The position numbers and the translations under genes were made by a program. Under the pieces are notes generated by a model. That model had not been told where the DNA came from. It made no database searches and saw nothing but the letters and a program-made list of their open reading frames with translations. This document shows positions 36,934 through 47,456 of a DNA stretch of 64,000 nucleotides, in pieces. Within the stretch, counting starts at the first letter, position 1. Each line of letters starts with the position of its first letter. This DNA is from Prunus persica (lineage: Eukaryota; Streptophyta; Magnoliopsida; Rosales; Rosaceae), in NCBI RefSeq assembly GCF_000346465.2, contig NC_034009.1:15602950-15666949 (forward strand). Reading direction: 5' to 3'.

Positions 36934-38188
36934 GGTTTCTCATTTTAACGACGTCATTTTAACGACTTAGTAGTCTATTACAATTTACAACGTCTACAAT
37001 TTATTAACACCGACGTGGTTTGTTGTTGTGGTAAGAATATTTTATTATTTTTATATCAAAATATTCAAAATAAATTTAAAATAAATCAGAAAATTGAAAA
37101 GTCAACTCCTATGAAGTCATTGATATATTTTCTTCCACATAAACCTTGAAAAAATTCATTTTGAATAACAAAAATTTAAAATGACCATCCAAAACAAAAT
37201 TGTTTTGATGAGTCATAAAATCACTTCTAGTTTTATGGTTTAGGGTTTAGAGTCTAGGGTTTAGAGATTAGGGTTGTTATTTATTGGGGTTTATTTTTAA
37301 AGTATAATTTTTGGGTAGTCTAGGGTATATGTTAGGCTTTAAAACCATAAAACCTTTTATAAACTTAATTTTTTAAATTGTATAATTTAATTTTATGGGT
37401 TTAGGGTATTAATTTTTAACGACGGTGGTTGGGTCGTGGAATACATATTTTACGTCGTACAGTAAAACATAGGACATGGTTTACGCTTTAAACGACGTCA
37501 TTTTAATATGTAAGTCGGTTTATATAATTTACAACGTTTTTAATTTCTTAACACCGACGTGGTTTCTCATTTTAACGACGTCATTTTAACGACTTAGTAG
37601 TCTATTCCAATTTACAACGTCTACAATTTATTTAACACCGACGTGGTTTGTTGTATGGTAAGAATATTTTATTATTTTTATATCAAAATATTCAAAATAA
37701 ATATAAAATAAATCAGAAAATTGAAAAGTCAACTCCTATGAAGTCATTGATATATTTTCTTCCACATAAACCTTGAAAAAATTCATTTTGAATAACAAAA
37801 ATTTAAAATGACCATCCAAAACAAAATTGTTTTGATGAGTCATAAAATCACTTCTAGTTTAATGGTTTAGGGTTTAGAGTCTAGGGTTTAGAGATTAGTG
37901 TTGTTATTTATTGGGGTTTATTTTTAAAGTATAATTTTTGGGTAGTCTATGTTATATGTTAGGCTTTAAAACCATAAAACCTTTTATAAACTTAATTTTT
38001 TAAATTGTATAATTTAATTTTATGGGTTTAGTGTATTAATTTTTAACGACGGTGGTTGGGTCGTGGAATACATATTTTACGTCGTACAGTAAAACATACG
38101 ACATGGTTTACGCTTTAAACGACGTTATTTTAATATGTAAGTCGGTTTATATAATTTACAACGTCTTTAATTTCTTAACACCGACGTG
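36934..38188. repeat. 627-bp tandem duplication in the CACTA element
   Basis: The sequence from 'ggtttctcattttaacgacg' (36934) recurs at 37561 and runs in parallel to about 38188. Differences are few (for example 'agggttgttattt' versus 'agtgttgttattt'). Each unit has an AT-rich, motif-poor core with 'agggtttag' words and motif-rich edges (ACGACG, CGTCGT). No ORF is shared. Confidence 0.85.
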
Positions 38189-38459
38189 GTTTTTCAGTCG
38201 TCGTTATATAAAAAATTCAAAATAAATTTAAAATTAATCCGAAAAATGAACGGCCTTACGTTCTTAATCCGAAAAATGAAGTTTCCGTCGTGGAATATTA
38301 AATTTACGTCGGTACTTGTAGAACTTTCGCCTTGGTTTTTCTTTCGACGTTTTATAACGCGCGCGCTCTAAAAATTTTCGCGCGACCTAAATTTTTTTAG
38401 ATTTGGCTCTTAGTCTTATACTTTGATCCCTGAAACCTAAAATTTCAGATTTCACGCGA

Positions 38460-38540
38460 CATAACATTTCGCTCTCTCACTTCTGCTCTAATTAAAAGTT
38501 GCACTCTCCAGGCTCGTCGAATCTGTGAGCTCGTCCAACC
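38460..38540 (+). other. Probable 5' UTR exon of the collapsed transposase gene
   Basis: A CT-rich, motif-free stretch ends 'gctcgtccaacct' before GTAAGT, a strong donor site. It precedes the residual transposase start at 39360, whose upstream sequence ends 'aataggttatag' like an acceptor. It is therefore a plausible untranslated leader exon retained from the intact gene. Confidence 0.35.
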
Positions 38541-38684
38541 TGTAAGTACAAACCCTATCTTCCCCTTGTAAATTCATTGAATGATATTAGGTTGTTTTGT
38601 TAAAGGGTTTTAGGTATATGCTTTGCGATCTGTTAATAATGTGCTTATAGGTATGGGTTCATGGATTTTCTGTTTAATGGGTTC

Positions 38685-38794
38685 ATGACAAGATCAAATA
38701 AAGGTGTACTTTTGCTGGAAATCAACACAAAAAGACACATCACCAACTTCCAAATGATTTCCAGCAAAAGGACACCTTTATTTGATCTTGTCAT
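38685..38794. repeat. 40-bp near-perfect hairpin between 46-bp direct repeats
   Basis: Arms 38685-38724 and 38755-38794 are reverse complements with a single mismatch (GTACTT versus GTCCTT in the paired sense), separated by a 30-base loop. The hairpin is framed by a 46-bp direct repeat at 38642-38687 and 38828-38873 (beginning TGCTTATAGGTATGGG). A smaller palindrome, GGTGCAAAGTGCACC, lies near 38811. It has no coding content. If transcribed, for instance as part of the leader intron of the adjacent transposase gene, it would form a long RNA stem. Confidence 0.9.
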
Positions 38795-39359
38795 TTTCCG
38801 CTCTGGAGAAGGTGCAAAGTGCACCAATGCTTATAGGTATGGGTTCATGGATTTTCTGTTTAATGGGTTCATGGATTACATTATCTGTTATGTTGAATTG
38901 GGAATGGATTTAATTTTGTCGTATCTTTTAATCACCCTATGTTATGTTGAATTGGGAATGGATTTATTGTTTTCATGCTTGGTTTCATGTATATGTTGGT
39001 TTCTTGCTTGGTTTCATATATATGTTGTGTTCTTAATGGGTTTTGTGTTCTTGAAAATAAACTGAGACACGACGAATTTTAAGGCGTACGACGACGATTA
39101 CACGACGGTGTTTTTAAACTACCGTCGTTGTATTACTTATACACGACGGTTTTTTCATAAACCGTCGTTTGTATTACGTATAATAGACGACGTCTGTTGA
39201 AAATCCGTCGTCTATATATGCCAAATACGTCTGTTTTTGATTAAAACCCGTCGTCTCTGTTGTTTATTACTTGCGATTAGATCATTGTATAATCTGCTAT
39301 AGTGATGGTCATTGCCTGTATTTTCACTTTATTATAGATAATAGGTTATAGTGTCGGAG

Positions 39360-39620
39360 ATGGATAAGTCATGGATGCACTCTCAAGTCAAACAAATATT
39401 TTTTGTTGACGACCCGATGCATCGTGGTTGGTCGGTAGTGTTATCAATGCCTAGTAGAGAATATAATGATGTTATTGGTGATGAAGTATTAGGTGATGTG
39501 ATAATTGAGTGTGAGCCATTTACTAGAGGGATGCCAAATGTTGACACATTTGATGAACTGGTAGGTGAGTTAGGCGGTCAAAATATTCGAGATGGGTGTG
39601 AAGATATATGGATTGAATGA
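39360..39620 (+). pseudogene. Collapsed CACTA main transposase (TNPD) gene, 86 codons
   Basis: The ORF begins MDKSWMHSQ, the opening of the Transpos_assoc domain found at the start of plant CACTA TNPD proteins. It then runs straight into VKQIFFVDDPMHRGWSVVLS, which matches the DUF4216-side segment found near the C-terminus of those proteins (usual pattern A-x-Q-V-F-Y-V-x-D-P-x-x-x-x-W-x-V-V-L). The rest (EYNDVIGDEVLG... to stop) is an acidic tail. The catalytic Transposase_21 core and DUF4218 are absent. Typical TNPD genes are several kilobases long, so an internal deletion has joined start and end in frame. It cannot supply transposition activity on its own. Confidence 0.75.
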
Positions 39621-40985
39621 TGCTTATGTAATTGGCAGTGTATGACATTAATTTTGTAATATATTGTAATGTGATTTCTTCACTTTCTACGTTCAAATAA
39701 AACACGACGTTATTGTGAATCAGTTATTCAGCATATTTACCGACGTCTTAAAGCAACGTAACAATGAAGAACCACGACGCTATTGTGAAGCAATTATTCA
39801 GGATATCACGTCGGTGAAGGATAAAGAACCGCCATGTAATTCAAAATAACACGACTCCAATCCCATAATACCGACGTCTAAAAAACGAGATATGTAATCT
39901 GAACGTTAAAAAATACGACGTCATCATACATTTTCCACGTCGCAAGTTCTTTTATAAACGAAGAGGAACGAAATTAATTCCGACGGAAATTCATTATAAC
40001 CGCCGTCTAATAACAATTAAACGACGTTATTTGTAATACGGCTCCCATCATAATCTACGCCGTCTATATGTTCTGTAATACGGCTCTCATTTATTTGGAA
40101 CCGACGTTGTTTAGACGTTCAACGTCGTCTATATTATTAAGTGCGTCGTGAGTAATGAATACATATAAATACAACGTCGACTATATAAATGTATACGTCG
40201 TAAATAATGACACTGACAACTATTTCCACGTCATCTTTTTTAGATAAAATCGAAGTGGAAAATTTATTTCACGACGGTTTTTTGTAAATAAGAGACGTTG
40301 TAGAACTTTAGCAGACTAAACACGTCTGTTTTTATTGTTTTCCGACGTTGTTGTATTTAACAACGTCTAATATTTATGGTCGTTGTTTGTTTCTGAAAAT
40401 AGGACGTATAAATTTTTTAATACGACTCTCATATATTTGTAACTGACGTTGTTTAGTTTTTCAACGTCTACTATAGAAACACATACGTCGTAAATAATGA
40501 CACTGACAACTATTTCCACGTCATCTTTTATCAAAAAATCGAAGTGGAAAATTAATTGTACGACGGTTGTGTTTATATGTGCGACGTAGTAGGTATCAAT
40601 AACGTCGTCTTCTAATGTATTTAAAGACGTCATATTTTTTATTGTCGTGAAAATTATATTTAACGTCGGCGTATTTTTATTGTCGTCGTTGTATGTCTAT
40701 CTTGCGGCCTTGTTCTCTTAATATGTGTCATATTTTCCCTTTTTAACGACGGTCTTTTTAGAGAATTGGTCGTCTATTATCATCATCGATTGCTTTTTTT
40801 AGATCTTTTTGCAGTACAAAGACGTCGTTTTGTATTTTTTGATGACGTTGTATTGTTTAACAACGACGGTTATTTAGCGTCGTGGTTTATGAGGGAAAAG
40901 ATGACGGTGGATTCCACGACCATTGAAAAACCAAATACACGACGGTGATTTACCGTCGTCTTTTTGCTTTTTTGTAGTAGTGTGA

Positions 40986-41600
40986 AATGATGTGACAATG
41001 GAAGTTCCAACTCCCACCCTAGGACAAGTGAACCCAAGTGGCACTCCATTTTATGTCACTGGTAAGGTTGGGATAACAGTTAACAGAATCTTGTTGGATG
41101 ACAGTTTCGAAGTGAATTTGATCCCAATAAAAATGCTCATGTCATAAAGATCTATGAACGACAAATGCCCTCCTAAGTGTCAACCATACCATACATGGGT
41201 TCAATAAACTTGGGCAAAAAGCCAAGTGCTCTCTATCACACTGCAAATGGAAATGTGAAATTTTTTCTATGACTACCTTCGTCTATGTGACAACGTCCTA
41301 TTAAGTCATGCATGCCTAGACACATATGACACCATCTATACACCGCTCCACTAATGCTTCAAATATTTGTGGAGTAAATGAGGGTTTTAGCCAACTCTGA
41401 TCTGCTTATAGGGGAAGCGATAAATTACTCAAATGCAAAGTTTTATTGACCGCCTGGCCTTACCTTAGCTCAACCTTTAAAAGCTGAAAAGCTAGGTTGG
41501 AGTGAGAAGGTGAAAAAAAGAACCCCAAAAGGCAAAGCTAGGTTCGACAAAACCATTTGAGTACACTATGCACCTTGTATTAGGAATCCTCAAGAGGTGA
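40986..41600 (+). pseudogene. Retropepsin-like remnant of the 22-kb element
   Basis: Resumes directly after the CACTA insertion. A plus-strand stretch at about 41040-41145 reads GTPFYVTGKVGITVNRILLD and then DSFEVNLIPIKML, corresponding to the Gypsy aspartic protease flap and active-site region. The usual D-[ST]-G-[AS]-S active site is replaced by a D-D-S-F-E-type sequence, so it is inactive. Stop codons follow. Downstream frames to about 41890 are open in pieces but unassignable. Confidence 0.55.
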
Positions 41601-43160
41601 ATGAGTTGTGAAGACCAATCTAAAGAAATTTTTCAAGTTCGCAACAAGGGGCCAAGGAGAGTCCAGTTTGTGGAAACATATAGTGAAGTCATACACTTGG
41701 GCTATTCGAAAGATCAATCAGCCTAATTCAGGGGGCAGTATGGTTATGAAAAAAATCAAAAGAGCAAGAGGAGAAGAAAAGCAATGCCAACCTCACAAGC
41801 AACTCTTCCAAAGCCAAACTCAAACATTTCTGAACTTGAACTTCTCACTAATCTCGAACACTGAATGTTTAGAGGAGACGAAGTGAGTAAAGAGACGCTT
41901 CGCGTCTTTGTATTCAAAAGCTCAAGGGGCAAAAAGCCACCATGCACCTTAGTCTTTCAATGTTTGGAGGATCTTTCCAATCATTAATAAGGGAAGGTTC
42001 ACATAAACAAAACAAAAATGGAAGATCAAGGTTCAGTGAAAGGCAAAATTTTCAAAAAGGCTCAAAAATGGTTAAAAGGGAACAACGACATAGCTCAAGT
42101 CAATTACACATCCGCCAAGGAGAAAATAGAGCAAGATGTCAACCATCTGTTTGCAAAGGAATTCCATTGACATTGTTCAACTAGCAGGGACTCACATCTT
42201 TACTAAGGTCTTTGCTAATGAGCTCACGAGTTCTCAAACTCCAAAGGGAAGCACATTGCGCCTTGTGTCAATGCGAAGTTCGTTAAAAAATTATTAACGG
42301 TCCATGGCATTGGAAGCCCGAAAGAGCAAGATGAAAAAATGTTTCTTGGGCCAAAAACTCAAAAAGGCTGCCCAAACAAAGAACTACGGTTGACTTGATC
42401 CCTCAAAAAGGATATGTAGGCAAAATTTAGTCCTGAAAGCTAGATGCAATCGCAAATCTCAAATGTCTCTTTCTTTACCTCAAATAAAAGAGACATAGGC
42501 AAGCAAGCCCAAAATCTAGCTCTAGCCATAAATTTTCCACCAATAGTGTTAGCACGTAGTAAAACTGCTGTATACTACACAAGAACTCCAATTCACATGA
42601 GTATAAACTGTTTGTCATAAAATAATAATAATAAAAAAAAGCTCGTTGGGCTGAAAACCCAAAAGGGCGGTTCAAGTAGAAGTTAGACCTAAAAAAAAAA
42701 AAAGTGCTCGTTGGACTGAAAACCCAAAAGCGCAGTTCAAGCAAAAGTTAGAGCTTAAAAAAAATGATATGTGGGCTAAAAACCGAAAGGGAAGCCCAAG
42801 CAAAAGAACTACAGTGGAGTTGATCCCCCAAAAGGGGCATGTAGGCAATTTACTCCCTAAAAAGCTAGATTCAGTCACAAGACCCAAAATCCTCCTCATT
42901 ACCTCAATTCAAGGAGGGTGAACTACGTTCGGCTTGATCCTTTTACAAGATACGTAGGCAATCTAGCCTAAAAGCTCAATGCAGCCGTAAAATATCACCC
43001 AATGATGAGCACGTGGTTAAACTGCTACACAAGAACTCCTTTCCCACACGAGTATATACTGTGAACAGTAGAAGCGAAAAAGCAGAAGAAAATGCAACTG
43101 GTGTCTAGAGAGGAAAGTTATCAAGCCTTGCATGCGAAAAGTTGTTTCACGCACAATGCT
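41600..43160 (+). other. 3' internal region of the 22-kb element with recurring TACGTAGGC modules
   Basis: No RT, RNase H or integrase motif was recognised. The word set 'GAACTACG...TTGATCC...TA-GTAGGCAA' occurs at about 42382-42422, 42809-42851 and 42919-42961, the same modules found in the LTRs. Short duplicated segments (about 42640-42690 and 42700-42750, 'gctcgttgg-ctgaaaaccca') are also present. The frames seen are short and lie on both strands. Confidence 0.45.
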
Positions 43161-43171
43161 TGGGGGGCAAC

Positions 43172-46100
43172 TGTTGAACAAAAAAAATTCAAGAAAAAAA
43201 AATACTTGCCAGGTTGTATTGGTCAACTCCCTCCAACAAACCTTATCTAATCTAAGTTGATAAGTGCACAAACAAAACAAACTTGCTGATCAGATAAAGG
43301 AAGGAAAATCAAAAAAAAAAAAAGGGAGGAGAGTTTGACCAATAGTGGACACTCTCATAAGAGATTAGTAGTTTCATTTTTTGAGGCTTAGCTTATCATC
43401 ATGTTTTCAAATTAAAACATTCGATCATGGGTGATAAACATAGAGACAGCAAGAAAAGAAGAGAAAGGGGGAGGCAGTCGTGAGGTTGCAGATACAAAAA
43501 TAAAAGAGGAGGCTTCAAAGAGAAATAAAAAGCTTGCAAGGCCACAAAGCAAGATGAGCATAGCCATGCTGGAGAAAAATGACAGAGGCAATCAAGGCTC
43601 TTCTCTTGAAGTCCCCCGTGCTTGGGTATGAAACCCGCAAACCAAATTACATGGATTATCAATCCATCATGGGTGGCAACCCTTTAATCAATCAAATGGA
43701 TGGCAATCCATACGGGGTGGCAACCCTTGAATCAAATTTCTTAGATGCAAATCCATGGGTGAGCAACCCGAAAAATCATTAGATATGAAACCCATTATTG
43801 AGTGAGAAACCCCGAAATCATTTGGATGTAAATCTATGGGTGAGTAACCCCGAAACCATTTGGATGCAAATACATGGGTGAGTAACCCGAAAAATCATTG
43901 GATATGAAATTCTTGGGTGAGTAACGCCGAAACCATCTGGATGCAAATCCATGGGTAAGCAAACCAAAAAATCATTGGATATGAAATCGATTATTGGGGG
44001 AGAAACCCTAAAATTTATTTGGATGAGAAATCCTTATGGTTGAGAAACCCCAAAATTTATAAATCCATTTCGGAAGGAAAATCGATAAACTCTATGGAGG
44101 ATCAATCCATTTCGGAGTCAAACCCATCACCAACAACAATCAATTGATGACATTCTTGCTGCCAACAAATAAGAAAGGATCACATTTTCTTTTCTTGGGC
44201 CGGGAAAGTACCAGCCAAAGAGAAGTAAAGGCAGCAACAACAAAAAATGAATGGAGGCCTTAGCACAAAAAAGGCCCTGTTGCTCTGAGAAGACAAACAA
44301 CAAGAAAATGAGCAAAGAATCTATGTTAAGGCTCTTGTTTGAACACACTGCACCTAAATTTTTAAGGCCACATGGCCTTGAAGATTCTCTTCTCTCCATG
44401 AAACCTAACTCGTGTTGCACATAAGGAAAACAAAGAAGAAATGGCAACAGGGCCTACTCTTAAAAAAACGGGTGAGGTTATCTTTCTATGTCAGAACAAG
44501 AAGAAAAAAAGGAGTAATGGGGCCATGTCGCATGGTCTTCTTGTTTGATATTTCCTATAGCTCTCTAAAGCCAAGAAAAGGAGGGAATAACAAGATGAGC
44601 CCAATTGTAGTCTTTCAAAGCTGTTATTTAGTTCTACTTAAAGGGGCAAACAGATATCAGTTTGGCTTCAATTGGTAGCCGGGTCTCAAAGTCTCTCTAA
44701 TGTGGACTCCTTGGTCATGATCCAACTGATGAAAAATGTGGAGTCCCAGAAACAGATTATTGGGTTATCAAAAATATTCGCCCATTAGTTCTCGAAAGCC
44801 CAAAACATTTAATGGGTAATACAAATAATTACCCATTAAATTTACAGATGCCCAAATTGCCTATTATATGGTTCATGGATCAATTTTAAAAAATCCTCAT
44901 AGCCATATTTGGGCCCGAGTGCAAATGTCAATTTTAAAAAATTAGTGGGTTAATCAAAATTGCTCATTATTTTTCTTGGACATTGACAAAAAGGAAAATT
45001 GTACAAAACCATTCAATTTTTTCCTATGGGTCATCTACCCATGCAAATTTCAATGAGATTAGATTTAAATCTCGTAAACACAAACCCCCAATTAATGGGC
45101 CACAGTTACCCATTAATTTCCAATTTTTCCCACAGGTCACCTACCTATGAAAATCTCCAAATTGTCTCAAAGATACAAATTCTCAATTAGTGGGCTACAC
45201 TCACCCATCAATTTTCAAATTTTCTCATGGGTCATCTATCCATGAAAATTCCAATGAGATTAATTCAAATATCTCAAACACAAATTCTAAATTAGTGGGC
45301 CACACCTACCCATTAATTTCCATTTTTTCCCATAAGTCATGTACCTATGAAAATCTCCAAATTGTTCCAAAGACATAAATTCTCAATTAGTGGGCTACAC
45401 TTACCCATTAATTTCCAAATTTTNNNNNNNNNNNNNNNNNNNNNNNNNNNNNNNNNNNNNNNNNNNNNNNNNNNNNNNNNNNNNNNNNNNNNNNNNNNNN
45501 NNNNNNNNNNNNNNNNNNNNNNNTACGTAGGCAGACTAGTGTCTAAATAGACGCAACCACAACCAAATTTGGATCACTGGTTAAATCAACCAAATTCCCA
45601 CAAATCAAATGTCTACCTTTACACAAATCAATTTGGAACTAAGCCGGTTTGATCCCATCAAGAGTACGTAGGCAGTCGAGCATCTCAATAGACGCAACCG
45701 CAACCAAATCTAAATCTCTAGTTTATCTGAACCAAATTTTGCCAAAAACACTTTCCCAAGTGCAATTGTCAATTTTAGGAAAAATTAATGGGATAATCAA
45801 AATTACTCATTATTTTTCTTGGACATTGACAACAAGAAAAATGGTACAAGACCATCCAATTTTCCACGGGTCATCTACCCATGCGAAGTTCAATTGAGAT
45901 CAAATTCAAAACTCTCAAATACACATTCTAAATTAGTGGGCCACACTTACCCATTAATCTCCGGTTTTTCCCATGGGTCATCTACCTATGAGAATCTCCA
46001 AATTGTCTCAAGGACACAAATTCTAAATTATTGGGCCACACTTACCCATTAATTTCCAAATTTTGGGACTACGTCAGTTTGATCTCATTAAGGGTACATA

Positions 46101-47076
46101 GGCAGTTTAGCATATCTCAATAGACGCAACCGCAACCAAATTTGAATAACTGGTTACATCAACCAAATTCCCACCAATCAAATATCTACCTTTACACAAA
46201 TCAATTTGGAACTACGCCAGTTTGATCCCATCAAGGGTACGTAGGCAGTCTAGCATCTCAATAGACACAACCGCAACCAAATCTAAATCTTTGGTTTATC
46301 TTAACCGAATTTCGCAAGAAATACTTTCCCAAGTGCAATTGTCAATTTTAGGAAAAATTAATGGGATAATCAAAATTACTCATTATTTTTCTTGGCCATT
46401 GACAACAAGAAAAATAGTACAAAACCATCCAATTTTTCACGGGTCATCTACCCATGCGAAGTTCAATGAGATCAAATTCACATCTCTCAAGTTCACATTC
46501 TAAATAGTGGGCCACACTTACCCATTAATCTCCGGTTTTTTCCATGGGTCATCTACCTATGAGAATCTCCAAATTGTCTCAAGGACACAAATTCCAAATT
46601 ATTAGGGCACACTTACCCATTAATTTTTAAATTTCCGAACTACGTTGGTTTGATCCCTTTGAAAGGGTACGTAGCCAATCTAGAGATTCAATCTAGATGC
46701 AACCATCCTAAACACAATTTCATATCGAATCCCTGGTTTATTCAGCTAAATTCACTCAAACACTCTTCAACACAATTCGAATTAAATTCTCCTCGCAATG
46801 AGTCATTTATTTATTGCGAATCTTTGAACTATGAGTGGCTTGATTCCCGCGAGGGATACGTAGGCATCCTAAGGTTGGACTTGGGAGCAGCCGCAAAATC
46901 AAACACACACATTCTGTTTCTTTATGATGGAATCAAAAGGTGTTCCCTTGAAGTAAGGGATTGTAATTAAGAGACTTGCGTCTTGAATGGGTCGAACCTA
47001 AAATAATAAAACCCCATTATTTAATTAGTGATGGTGAAATTATGTTGGGGAGGTGCATCACACTTTTCCTTCAACA
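43172..47076 (+). repeat. 3' LTR of the 22-kb element, with assembly gap
   Basis: Direct copy of 24938-28211 but longer (3905 positions including 100 N). The excess comes from additional copies of the internal unit containing 'gtacgtaggcagtc-agcatctcaatagac-caaccgcaacc' (about 45640-45715, 46090-46140 and 46230-46280), whereas the 5' LTR has fewer. The same 40-bp minisatellite is present at about 43655-44100. Its end, TTCAACA, is followed at once by the CTTAC target duplication. Confidence 0.9.
45424..45523. other. 100-N assembly gap
   Basis: Exactly 100 ambiguous bases, a conventional placeholder for a gap of unknown size. It falls in the tandem-unit part of the 3' LTR, a likely site of assembly collapse, so the true LTR length is uncertain. 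Confidence 0.98.
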
Positions 47077-47081
47077 CTTAC

Positions 47082-47456
47082 CAGAACAGTTTCTATAGCT
47101 ATGCTACGCAACCATGAAACTTCAGAAATTGAAAAAGCCAAGGACTTGGGAGCTCATGACTCTCTAGGCACTATTAACCTGACAAGTAGCCAAATTGCAA
47201 TTGGAAATTAAAAAGAAGAAAAAATAACAAGTAGAAAACAAGGGAATAGGGTTTTTTTTTTATATATTTTAATAACCTTTGGGAATTCTTGGCCAAGAAT
47301 GATCCTAAAAGCATTTTCTGACAAGGAGCCCAACTTCAAGAAGAAATCAAGTTCAACCTTCAGAAGGAGCCAAACTGCAATTGGGAGTTAAAAAGCACGA
47401 CAAGTATTTCACATCTCCTACATGCTTTACACGCAACATGTAGAAGCTGGAGGCAT
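47082..47456 (+). other. Continuation of Gypsy element 2 gag, then unassigned repeat DNA
   Basis: The first 100 bases carry the gag continuation described for 24808-24937. Then come two diverged copies of 'agccaaa-tgcaattgg-a-ttaaaaag' (about 47188 and 47368), with no recognised gene. Confidence 0.4.

Larger units (their letters stand above)
29844..40982 (+). mobile_element. 11.1-kb CACTA (En/Spm) transposon
   Basis: The left end CACTACTACAAAAAG is mirrored by the right end ...TTTTTTGTAGTAGTG, with similar inner sequence (AAAAAGACGAC). It is flanked by the 3-bp direct repeat TGA (29841-29843 and 40983-40985). CACTA ends plus a 3-bp duplication define the superfamily. The subterminal DNA carries many copies of ACGACGG or CCGTCGT in both orientations, as expected for TNPA-like binding sites. 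The element contains an accessory-transposase/Ulp1 protease gene, a collapsed main-transposase gene, a captured RPN6 fragment, a 627-bp tandem duplication and a hairpin. It interrupts the internal region of the 22-kb LTR element. Confidence 0.95.
24938..47076 (+). mobile_element. 22-kb LTR retrotransposon with CTTAC target duplication, LARD-like
   Basis: Complete insertion bounded by CTTAC at 24933-24937 and 47077-47081. The 5' LTR is 24938-28211 and the 3' LTR 43172-47076. Both begin TGTTGAAC; the 3' one ends TTCAACA and the 5' one TTCAACG. After the 5' LTR comes a primer-site-like GACACGCCCGGCGGGACCC (28220-28238), and before the 3' LTR a purine tract TGGGGGGCAA (43161-43170). In the first 130 aligned LTR bases I count about six differences. 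Only decayed gag- and protease-like remnants are seen inside; no reverse transcriptase or integrase motif was found, so it is a large non-autonomous derivative whose internal region also hosts the CACTA element. Orientation is inferred from the primer site and purine tract. Confidence 0.9.
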
